The position numbers and the translations under genes are program-made. A stretch of 64,000 nt of DNA, from NCBI GenBank assembly GCA_902702965.1, contig CACRXP010000035.1, positions 1,085,127 to 1,149,126 on the forward strand. Direction: 5' to 3'. The notes under the pieces were generated by a model. The model worked only from the letters and a program-made list of their open reading frames with translations. It searched no databases and had not been told where the DNA came from. Positions 54,909-64,000 of this stretch are shown here, piece after piece. Positions within the stretch are counted from its first letter, which is position 1. Each line of letters begins with the position of its first letter. Source of the DNA: Spirometra erinaceieuropaei (Eukaryota; Platyhelminthes; Cestoda; Diphyllobothriidea; Diphyllobothriidae).

Positions 54909-55576
54909 GTCAACAAATATTGTTTTAGTAAGTTTCCCATACGGTATCAATCAAGTGGGGCTGTAGAACTAAATTTCGCTGGATCGAGAGCCAGTTATAG
55001 AGTTTTGGTTAGCATTTTATGAGATAGCACATGCGATTGACAGTTTGTTCTTAATTCCTGCGCATTAAAGCTTCTCTTGTCTTTGTCCGAAAAGCAGTAG
55101 AAGCCACTCCCATTTTCAATCAGACATGTTCTGTAATATGACCATATGTGGCAATTTGTAAAGCCAATGTTTTACAACCATTGCACCAACCTTGATCGTA
55201 ATAGTTATCTGCGGTCAGAACTGACGACAGTCGCATCAAACGCTCTCGAAGCAGCAGCCGGTTGGAACGGGTCGTAACCCGGTGGCGTCCGTTCAGTGGA
55301 AAACGGCCAGAGAATGCATGTGAGCTCCCTCATTCCCCGTGATGCATGCTTTTTGCTCATCTTGGAAAAGTTTTTTTCCCGAAAGCCGTCCTCATCAGTC
55401 AATCCCATTCCAATATCAGGCAGGGAAATCCTGAGTCATGTACACAGTTCTCGTTTGTAAATATGTCCAAATGGCTGAGACGAGAAATGTCTAACGCCGC
55501 TGTTGATTGGTGCTCATCGCTGTGGTCTGACTTCCGTCTGTGGAATCAAGTCCCGTTTGCCATTGTGTTTCAATAG
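54909..55576. other. Unassigned sequence
   Basis: Nothing recognisable. Confidence 0.4.
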
Positions 55577-55601
55577 CTAGACATGGCCAAGACAACGATT
55601 A

Positions 55602-55979
55602 GTGGAGTTGGGTCCCGTCCCTGACTGGGCATTTGACGCACATCTCACGCGCGCCGCACACATGCTGATGCCCCAGTCGATGCTATCTGAATCCCACTCA
55701 GATACTCCTCCGATGACTGAGTATCGATCACTTTTTAGGTTCAATGCCACGGTGGTTACCCTTTGCGCGCTGCATCTATTTTGCGCACGCATTTGTGAAG
55801 GCAATAGAAACTCGTATTTGCTTGAGTCGCTGCTTCTGCATAAATCCAAATTTCGGGCGAGACCGACTGAAAACTTTTCTACTAAACAAGGTCCTTTTGA
55901 CAATTCTGCTTTTAACCGTAAATCTTTTAACAGTTTGAATTTCCAAAATGGTACCGGTATAGAGAAGGACCCCACTTAA
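55602..55979 (+). other. 125-codon frame, open on both strands, unrecognised
   Basis: The plus frame has one hydrophobic segment (ATVVTLCALHLFCARI) and a polar basic tail. The minus strand is open over nearly the same span (55577-55975, 132 codons). The last plus-strand residues lie in the TIR of the R6 element. No domain is recognised. A host exon or chance are both possible. Confidence 0.2.
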
Positions 55980-56337
55980 CTGTTAGTAGACTGTGGCTCG
56001 TGTCATATGGGGTTTTGTCTTGACATAAGTTTGCAAGCTGTTGCAGAAATTACACTGCCAACAACGACTACTTCCCGCAAACTCACATCTTAACTCAAAA
56101 TTCGTTATTTTTGTGAGATTTACCTTTTTGTCGTTTAATTACTACCCTTATTTCCCTTGACGCACAATAGCGTAGGATAAGACTTTCGGCATAACTTCGG
56201 GCACTTTTGTGTTTTCTTTCACTTTGTCAGCTTACTGTCTAGCGTGCTTCCTCACCCATGAAACTGCCCTTACCATGGCTCTCGTATGGCACGATCCACA
56301 GTCTGCGACAGTTAAGTGGGGTTCTTCTCTATACCGT
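55955..56337. mobile_element. TIR element R6 (MITE)
   Basis: TIRs of about 55 bp: CGGTATAGAGAAGGACCCC on the left and its inverse with one change on the right. These continue as CACTTAACTGT and AGACTGTGG(C/A)TCGTG. The interior is 260 bp without a gene. No target duplication was identified. Confidence 0.75.
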
Positions 56338-57340
56338 TGCCTCGAAAATAAGTGAGGAAGTGAGTGAAATCTTTTTGGGCATAGGAACGGTTTCCGTCTT
56401 TGTCATCTGACATCTGCGACTAACCGAGAAACCTTCAGGCCCCGCATTCTTAACTGTATTTCTCCATCATCTTATCAGCGCATTATAAGTTTTATGATTA
56501 TGACCTTCACTTCTTTATGCTCTACGCCTGAACGACAACCCGTTTTCCATAGAGTTTTGTATTCTCTAAACCGACTACAAAACAAATTCCGTCTAGCTCT
56601 TTTTCGTGCAGCATTTACATTTAATTTCGTTTGTTGTGGCTTTCTACTGTCACGGTCGGAGGTAAAACTGTCAGGATACGGCAACATATACAATTCACCA
56701 AGGTACCCAACCAACCACGTCCACCACCGGTGTTTTTTGCTGACAGTTTCGAAATTTTTCAGTGCATGGCATACCCCTTTTTCAGTACATATTTTAAACT
56801 GAAGTCCCTTTGTTATATTTGATAGCGAGTTTGGGAATGTGCAATGGGCCAATTTTGCAAAATTGGATTCGAAACGAGACCCTTAAAAGCATCCCCGATC
56901 CCTTTCCAAAATGGACCACTTTGCAATTGATCTAGTTTGCCTATTTGTTGGCCATCTGTCATGGCTGCGGCCACAGTCCTTGGCTAAATTTTGTTTTGGA
57001 TCGGCTTTGGACGCCTACCTTCATTTTATCTGCTATCTGCTGGCAAAAAACATGTGTTAAACAATTCACGCTGACTTTTTCGCTCCCATCAAGCGCTGCG
57101 TCTGTTTTTTTGGAGAAGCGAGGACCGACTGGGGTTGATTCGGCACAACCCTTCACGCCCCACTGACGGTTTTTTGGCAAATAACTTTCAAACATTTGTG
57201 GTTTAAATGGCTATTTGTTGGTCGCTTTGCTCGACCCTCCCCACTGACAGCAAGGCTGTCCTACTTCACCAATATACGCTCATGACAACTGTCATTGATG
57301 CTAGATTCAGATAGGACATCGCTGGTTCTGACTGATTGCA
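56338..57340. other. Unassigned sequence
   Basis: Opposed frames at 56475-56852 (minus) and 56494-56802 (plus) lack recognisable motifs. Confidence 0.4.
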
Positions 57341-57344
57341 AGGT

Positions 57345-57950
57345 GAGTGATATAGGCAGAATGGTATTGCCGACAAAGACAAGGGAGACTGGAATGGCCA
57401 TTTCTGGCTTATTAGCCGTCGTCAGCCAGCCATACCTAAGCCCGAAGTGTGGAACACCCTAGCCTCGAACTCGCGACCTGTTGGTTTAGAAGTCCACGCC
57501 TCTACCCACCGGGCCACGAGCCCGTTGCCCTGTCGCTTTTCGATCGGGAATGTACGGTGGTAGGCGGCGCTCACCGAGCGTTCATAGAGAACTCACTCGT
57601 TCCGTTGTGCCTTATGGACTCTCTCTCGAGCCCAACCAGCAGCCGCACAGCGGCGCATGATATATAGACTCGTGGCCCGGTCGGTTGAGGCGTGGACTTC
57701 TAAACCAACATGTCGCGAGTTCGAGGCTCGGGTGTTCCACACTTCGGGCTTGGGTATGGCTGGCTGACGACGGCTAATAAGCCAGAAATGGCCATTCCAG
57801 TCTCCCTTGTCTTTGTCGGTAATGCTATTCTGCCTATGTATCATGCGCCGCTGTGCGGCTGCTGGTTGGGCTCGAGAGAGAGTCCATAAGGCACAACGGA
57901 ACGAGTGAGTTCCGTATGAACGATCGGTGAGCGCCCCCTACCACGGTGAG
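57345..57950. mobile_element. tRNA-derived SINE (R4), head-to-head pair
   Basis: A minus unit (57345-57664) and a plus unit (57665-57950) meet. The minus unit carries its tRNA head near 57450-57530 and is preceded on its own strand by the SINE 3' part. The plus unit starts with ACTCGTGGCCCGGTCGG, an anticodon-like TTCTAAA and B box GAGTTCGAGGCTC. Body landmarks GGCTAATAAGCCAGAAATGGCC and CTTTGTCGG are in both. A partial third body is at 58060-58170. Confidence 0.7.
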
Positions 57951-58059
57951 TGATGTGCCCATTCGAGGGTTTCATTGAGGCTCAGCCATCGTGCCCTCTC
58001 TCACCTTCAGTCGTCTTCACCTTGTTTCAATGTGGAAGCACGATGAGTGGGATCCGATT

Positions 58060-58170
58060 TTGAGCCTCGGGTGTTCCATACTTCGGGTTTGGGTATGACG
58101 GTCTGACGACGACTAATAAGCTAGAAATGGCCATTCCAGTCTTCCTTGTCTTTGTCGGTAATACCATACT
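58060..58170 (+). repeat. SINE R4 body fragment
   Basis: It runs from GAGCCTCGGGTGTTCCATACT through AATAAGCTAGAAATGGCC to CTTTGTCGGTAATACC; the tRNA head is missing. Confidence 0.65.
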
Positions 58171-58229
58171 GTCTAGATGTAAGCTCGCTGAAAACTTCTC
58201 TAACTATAGTTCCTGTAGCACTCAGACTT

Positions 58230-59110
58230 CCATCGATTTTTCGCTGAAGTAGTCACCAGTGTTTTCGCCAAGAGGGCTTCCACGCTTGTGACTGTGTGTG
58301 TGCGTCCTTCTCCATGCGGCTCCCCTGCCGGATGTATGATCGGAGCCCGAGACGAAGACGGCGCGTCGAGCACTGTGGCTCGGAAGGCAGCCGACTGACG
58401 CCCCAACACAGTCCACGCAGTCTGTCCAGTTGTGTGTGCGTGTGTGTGTCCTGTGGAGTAGCGGACTGCAGGCCGACAAGGCGTTCTCTCAAGCGATCTG
58501 CGACACTATCATGCACGTGAGGAGAGCGTTTGTGTTTGTGTGGATGCTTTATGGATATTGCCTCTCAATCGACGAATGTCTAATTAACCAACTTTGAAGG
58601 GTGACGGCCCAGGCTAAATACAGGGCCACGTGTCACCCTCCAAGGTCAAACGGTCTCAAAGCGTGTGCTATTCCGGTATCAGCAAACCATAGCTCTCGCA
58701 GTTCCCCGGCACCTGGTTCCCGCCAGTAGATGCGTTTGCACTCCCGTTGGGTATACAGGTGGTGGGCATGGCCGCCCAGTCATGCTCGTCCTTCTGACCC
58801 CTTGTTGGGGTGTTGTTGTTGCTGCTGTTGTTGGTCAAAAACCTGGTCATCTGCTGTTTGGAAGAGGTGGTGTGGAGTGGGACGCCAAGGTGTAGGCTCG
58901 ACCGTGCCAACCACGTGCGCCTCCGGTCTTCTTAACTCTGTCTTGACACCGGGTCCAGGTGGGGAGGAAGGGACGGTGCCGTAGATGTTGCGCAAGTCTA
59001 CTATCATTATAAACTAATTTACGCGCAAGTCACTGTGTTTGCTGTACCTTTCAATGGAGCACACGGTGGACATCGTCGGCAACGACGTTCGAACTGTCGC
59101 CTATAAAATT
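58230..59110 (+). mobile_element. 3'UTR of zinc-finger LINE (R1 family)
   Basis: It matches 34500-35340 in order: CTCCATGCGGCTCCCCTGC, GT-rich run 58434-58449, CTGCTGTTGTTGG run 58803-58835, AGTGGGACGCCAAGG and GTGGACATCGTCGGCAAC. The LINE coding part is absent, as in other 5'-truncated insertions. Confidence 0.7.
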
Positions 59111-60348
59111 GGCTATTACCTGCTGCTCGACTTAGAAAGGTGCCGGTAGTTTTATCGGACAGTCAAAAATGCAGCCGTCGTGTGCGAGTGCGATCATCGG
59201 CCCAAATGGATTTTAGTCAGACCTGCAAGTCATATAATACAGCTGATCTGGGAGGCTCCCATCCGACACAACACTCGCAAGCCAACATATAATGATGTCA
59301 GCTTAATTTCCTCATGTAGTAATTGTCGTGTAATGGATATGTGATAGAACGACCTCTTGTTCGTGCCGGTCTAGGTGTCAGCGTGTAGGTAACAGAACGC
59401 CCTGTTGGTTACTGCTTACGATCTGAGGCACATCGATACAATCTGACATTACTTCACTAATGAAACAGGCGAGAGAGAGGATGTGTGACCGAGCCTGAGT
59501 CATATTTCCCCGCATTTATTCACTCGACACGCGGCTAAACAACCTTAACGCCTAAAGTGTCGCGGTGGTAAAGATGGACATTTGGAGAGATAACGCAGCT
59601 CTAGTGATTGGTAGTCGTGTTGCACTTTTCTATTCTTACTGTTTCCTTGTGGTAGATGTCAAAGTCTTGACACCCATGCAAACGAGGCCCCTAAGTTTAA
59701 ACATTCAAGCCGACATCTGAATATAGAAAACGAAAACCAAAATGCGTGCAACGCAGTCCGCATGGTCGACAGTGGGGCCAGACCAAATGGATCAGCCAAG
59801 CTACAAATTCTGTCCTACAGGGGGTGGATAACCAATTTGTAACACCTGAAGGGACTCACACCAATCTGATTTAATTCGCAGAGTTACCAGATTCCGTCCC
59901 TTGGTCGTAGGAGCAGAGAACGGGCAATCATATATTAGTCCGGAAAGTGGTCGCGTAGATCATTTCAAAAGTTGCACCGACCAATTCGATGTATGCTTAA
60001 ATAATAGTTATTTTTGACTTCTTAAATGGCTTCCCAGTGCTCACTCATTGTCCGCTCAGCGTGGGCAATAACTGATTGGTCTGACTAGTCTCCAATAATA
60101 TTAACCAGCGATACATGTGTGGGACTGGGCTGAACCCTCAGAGCAACCCAACAGTCTTGAAAAACTTCTTGATAACAAATCAGCAAACCAGAGGCTATGC
60201 ACTCCTCATTGGATTAAGAGACAATAGGCGATTTCTGCTGTCATATGAAGACGTAGCGGAAAAGACCCACTAGCAGAGTATCACGCCGGAGCCAGTACCA
60301 CGCCCACTTTTCATTTTACTCAAAATAGTCCATTCAATTATAGCGCTC
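59111..60348. other. Unassigned sequence
   Basis: 1.2 kb without notable open frames or recognised repeats. Confidence 0.45.
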
Positions 60349-61604
60349 TACAGTAGATGGGTCAACTCATGAAATGTCAACCGAAATTTCGAAATGAGTT
60401 TTCGTTTCGAAAAAATTAATTAAGTAGGGTTGTAAAACTAGTCAGCCTGCAAAATAATTGTATAAAATTTCGGTTACCACAAAATGCCGGCTTTCGAATG
60501 GACTTCCTTCTGGCTGCATGAAACATCTACACTCTTAAAAAATGACTACTTGAGTAGCATGAATTTTTCTCATTGATTTTCAATGCCCTTAAAGATTAAA
60601 TTATATTTCATGGAAAACATGCGCAAAATATTAATTCCTTTGCTCATCCGATAGACAATTACGCCTTCTTCCACAGTAATATTCAAAGGAAGGGTATAAT
60701 TTGGTTTTCAAAAATTTTTCCAATTCCCGAATAATTTTGAACCCGCTCTACCGTTATGCTTGGATTCAGGGTTTCCAAAATACAAGCTGTACGGAGAACC
60801 CACACATTTCTCTACGACAATAAAGGCAGACCACATAGGGTTCATAAAATTTAGCAGTGGATTTGATCCATATTGTTAACTTTACAAGCCACATTGGTAA
60901 ATGCAGAGACATGACGACTTATGGACGGTCATTTCGTGGTACTTAAAAGTCCCACAATTAGAAACTTTTTTTAAAATCGAATTATGTCCCCCCCTCGAGC
61001 ATGAAATTAGCAGAAGACATATTTTTCTACCGAATTTGCAAAAAATGCATATTTTTATGCATGTCTTCCATGAAATATAATTGAATTTTTAAGGGCATTG
61101 AAAATCAATGAAAAAAATTCATGCTACGCAAGTAGTCGCTGTTTACAGAGTGTAGTTTCTACATGCACCCGGAAGGTAGTTCATTTGAAAGCCGACACCA
61201 TACAGGTACGATGCTGTATGAAAGGGCATTGCCCGATCTTAAAAACTGCCTAATTAAAAACTTTTTAAAACCTAAATATACCCCGTCTTTAAGCATAAAA
61301 TGTAAAGGCGATGTGAGTTACTACCTTTTTGTGCATGCTTTCTATAAAGTATATTTGAATTTATATGGCCATCGAAAATCAGTGAGTAAAAAGCATGCTT
61401 ATTAAGTAGTAATTTTTTGCCCGATTTGGTTTCTGCAGGTGATCGAAAGGAAATACATTCCAAAGCCGACATCCTGGCAAGTCCGAAATGTGGTAACATT
61501 AGGCCGCGAGATAATCTATATTACAACACCACCTAAGTAAACCTTCAAATTGAAAACGCATTTCAGAATTTCGGCCAACACTTCAGTAGATCGGTCACCC
61601 ACTG
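60349..61604. mobile_element. Foldback chimera: subfamily A then right half of subfamily B
   Basis: It starts TACAGTAGATGGGTCAACTC (A) and follows A into its right arm until about 61195 (GAAAGCCGACACCA). From there the sequence restarts within the B pattern (ACGATGCTGTATGAAAGGGC) and ends GATCGGTCACCCACTG (B). A recombination or nested-insertion junction near 61196 explains the extra length. Confidence 0.7.
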
Positions 61605-62039
61605 AACTGTACTTCCGAGCCAATCACGGCACCGGGTTGGTTTATCGACCTCGAAAAGTATTCCGGTAAGTTAAATACGAACGACATGCCACGTATAACC
61701 CTGACCAGGAGTTAGAATGAGTTTTTTTAAATGCGGTTGAGAGGCGGGGTCGCTGGAATGACCACCTCTTCCATTGTAACCGTTATCTCTCAGTTGTAGC
61801 AAGAGAAAGGAAAGCATCTCGATCTAGCCTGCAATCAGGGCAGGTCTGCATAGGCCAATCTCATATGACCGGAGCTCAGATTTCGAGCACACATTTGGCA
61901 CGTTGTTGGAGCTCCTACGCTCAGGCGAGAAGAAATGTTGCTGCTTAAAAATAAACTGAGATTCAGGCATTAATGACTTTGCTACTCCGGTTTGGTTAGA
62001 TGAGGATGGTCTGCCTTCCCTTGTACGCCGGCCGCCCAA
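61605..62039. other. Unassigned sequence
   Basis: Nothing recognisable. Confidence 0.4.
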
Positions 62040-62325
62040 CCTACTGCAGCGTCTGGAATCCACCAAATCTGATACAGTAGGTTGACTGCCAAGCAGGATT
62101 TCCTAAGTAATTTACCTAGAATCTACCAGATGACTACCAGGCACACGTAATTCATAGATGTTTTGGCAGATGTTTTGACCGAAATGTGATTAAACTCGCT
62201 TCGTCCGGCGGGAACTTGTAGCTCAAGTGGTTAGAGCGTTGGCCGTACTAAAGCCTTCCCCTTACTGCGTGGGTTCGAATCCCGCCGAGACGCCGAGTTT
62301 TTCACAGTTGGGTCAATATGAATAG
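62040..62325. mobile_element. tRNA-bearing palindromic element, partly deleted copy
   Basis: The left arm is reduced to CCTACTGCAGCGTCTGGAAT and neighbours. The loop is in the opposite sense to the 54-kb copy. The right arm keeps CCGAAATGTGATTAAACTCG, the tRNA-like unit and the CAGTTGGGTCAATATGAAT tip. Confidence 0.75.
62211..62292 (+). tRNA. tRNA-like unit, decayed
   Basis: A box TAGCTCAAGTGG and B box GGTTCGAATCC are kept, with a TTTTT terminator at 62298-62302. The acceptor stem is disrupted on its 5' side (GAACTTG against CGAGACG), and the anticodon stem has a mismatch. Probably not a working tRNA. Confidence 0.4.
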
Positions 62326-62329
62326 ATCG

Positions 62330-62654
62330 ATTTAATGGAAAGGATAGGACTACATCTACGCCAGAGGAGTTAAATCACGTCGCAGGCGAGATTGCTTCAT
62401 GGTTTCTTTTTAGTTAGCCGGTTTGTTCTCGTGTTAGGAGATTGCTTTTAGCACCGGTCGAAGGCTGTCAGGAAAACTTAATGCCGCACGAAACGCCGAG
62501 CGTTATTCAATTTTGCGACATAAGCGGCCCTAACTATGCCGAGGAACTTCACTTTTTGGGATTTAGGGCCAGAGGAGACCACTAGAAGGTAGCCTCCGTG
62601 TAGGCAGTCCAGCGGACAGAAAAGTAGCTTGTTTTGAGTTGATACACTGTGTGT

Positions 62655-62707
<53 letters not shown>

Positions 62708-63240
62708 AGAGAGTGAGTGTGTGAGTGGGATTTGTATAGCCTCCTCCGCTTCTGTGGCATGGCAAGGTCAAGACGGCCGGAAAAAGGGTATGCGTGCATT
62801 TATAACACCCGCGCAAGTGCCTACACGTCACGGAGTTCAGCACTTCCTCACGAGGTGGGTGGGGCCGTGACCTAGCAGGACCGCGCATTTGGGCGGGGCG
62901 GCTGCATTCTCCCGGCCCTAACCTCGCACTCCCGCAGTGTTTTGATGGCATGGCAAAGTCAAGGAAACTGGACAGAGCTAAACAGTCCGCCCCCCCCCCC
63001 TCTTGTGTGTCACAAACGGACACCGCCCTCACAGAAAGAAGACGTTTCATTAAAGTCAGGTTTCGGTTTGAGCCCTGTTCCGTAGGGGCGGGGGACAGAG
63101 GTACCCTCTCGGCTGTTGGTTCTACGCATGTTACACATATCCTGGTGAACGAGATGGGATCGTGTCTCCTGGAGATTATCGGGATGTGCACAGTAACTGG
63201 CGGGGCGTAAGATCTCCGCCCGATGTGGTCCACGAATTGA
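62330..63240. other. Unassigned; (GA)n microsatellite 62664-62704
   Basis: A GA run of about 40 bp and a C homopolymer near 62989-63000. The 251-codon minus-strand frame across this region (62478-63233) owes its length to the microsatellite and has no recognisable domain. A short motif (TGGCATGGCAA(G/A)GTCAAG) occurs at about 62756 and 62947. Confidence 0.4.
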
Positions 63241-64000
63241 ATTGTGGAATAAAAATATACTACTACAAATCCTCAGCTATCACCTCAATCACCCATTGGT
63301 GCACAAACGGGGCTGTATGAGGGCGATTTCGACCACGTAAAAACGCACTTTATCGAGCCCAAAGAAAGGATGCAAGAACTACAGCATCTCCGGGACCAAT
63401 TAACAAAGAACGGCTACCCAAATGGCTTCATCAGCCGCTGCATACGCACGCACCCTCGACGGACAAACGTAAGAGTGACACCAACAATTTGGCACTCCCT
63501 ACCGTACATAAAGAAAGTGTCCGAGGCCACAGAACGCATTGCGTCAGAGTTAAGCGAGGGCATCGCTCATCATCTGGCGGGTACCGTGCGTAGCAGAATC
63601 ATGAAAATGAAGGATCGGCTGGACGCAGGTGAGCAGTCGGACCTAGTCTATCAAATCCCGTGCCACAACTGTCCTTGCCACTGCACATGCCAAAATGGAA
63701 GACGTCTCAGTTCACGAATACTTGAGCATAACCGTGCCGTTCGGAAAGGCGATCCACTATCTCAAGTCGCCACTCACACGCTGGAGGAAGGCCATGAGTT
63801 CGACTTCGCCAACACGCGGATCTTGGAACGAGCCAGGCAACAAGACGGGGCGAGAACTGTTAGAGGCATGGATGTCGGACACCAACTCTATCAATAGACA
63901 TATTGATTTGCTTGCCTGTTATCACGTACTTCGTCCACGCAGCCGGGTGGCGCAGCACACATCGCCACGAAGTACAAACGCCGTCACCACGTCGGGGGAC
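63241..64000 (+). pseudogene. Penelope-like element, RT C-terminus and GIY-YIG, runs off window
   Basis: LNHPLVHKRGCMRA near 63287 is the end of the RT. The frame 63370-63897 reads LQHLRDQLTKNGYPNGFISR, LPYIKKVSEATERIA, LVYQIPCHNCPCHCT, NGRRLSSRILEHNRAV and SQVATHTLEEGHEFDFANTR. The normal YTG/YIG position reads CTC, so the catalytic Tyr and Gly are lost. Arg and Glu-His are kept. A frameshift near 63860 leads into EAWMSDTNSINRHIDL, which continues to the window edge. This subfamily is also represented at 7004 and 7680. Upstream RT motifs are not present in the window. Confidence 0.75.

Noticed and set aside
62478..63233. 251-codon minus-strand open frame, longest in the window
   Set aside because: It crosses a 40-bp (GA)n microsatellite that encodes alternating Leu-Ser and removes stops. 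The rest has no domain, low complexity and no splice context.
1..64000. CRISPR arrays, prophage, bacterial operons
   Set aside because: No regularly spaced direct repeats, no ribosome-binding-site-led gene clusters; all long signals are eukaryotic retroelements and TIR elements.

Overview
The window looks like intergenic, repeat-dominated DNA from a flatworm. A tapeworm of the Diphyllobothriidea (Spirometra/Schistocephalus type) is my best guess. The basis is several divergent Penelope-like elements (PLEs) with GIY-YIG endonuclease tails, a LINE whose 3' end encodes C2H2 fingers, a CR1-like LINE, tRNA-derived repeats and degenerate CCCTAA-type tracts. This is inference from family resemblance; no search was run. 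There is no bacterial operon structure, rRNA or CRISPR, and no complete host gene. The only host-gene candidates are two possible terminal exons, at 3474-3676 and 26975-27097.

Layout. 0-5.6 kb: a foldback element, a duplicated 284-bp unit, a candidate terminal exon, then a minus-strand zinc-finger LINE tail with its 3'UTR. 6-9.2 kb: foldback, two PLE endonuclease fragments, and a TIR element beside a second palindrome. 10.8-16.8 kb: TIR elements, LINE 3'UTR, dispersed repeats and telomere-like tracts. 17.2-20.6 kb: PLE tails and a decayed CR1-like LINE (minus). 21-30 kb: foldbacks, a CCCTAA-filled MITE, a tRNA-derived SINE, and a PLE fragment with the best preserved GIY-YIG signature. 30.9-43.6 kb: two PLE-plus-upstream-module copies in inverted orientation, flanking a zinc-finger LINE tail, a SINE, a foldback and a second inverted pair. 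43.6-50.8 kb: a third PLE, then foldbacks, one of them interrupted by a Merlin-type transposon with perfect target duplications. 51.7-62.3 kb: foldbacks, a CCCTAA-filled MITE with a perfect 8-bp duplication, a palindromic tRNA-bearing element, a minisatellite, SINE dimers and a LINE 3'UTR. 63.2-64 kb: a PLE tail running off the window.

The window reads as a record of transposition. PLEs and LINEs are 5'-truncated and crossed by stops. The commonest structure is a roughly 1-kb foldback family (about 13 whole or partial copies, two subfamilies). Non-autonomous TIR elements and tRNA-derived repeats fill the rest. All boundaries were read by eye and are approximate unless a target duplication is given.
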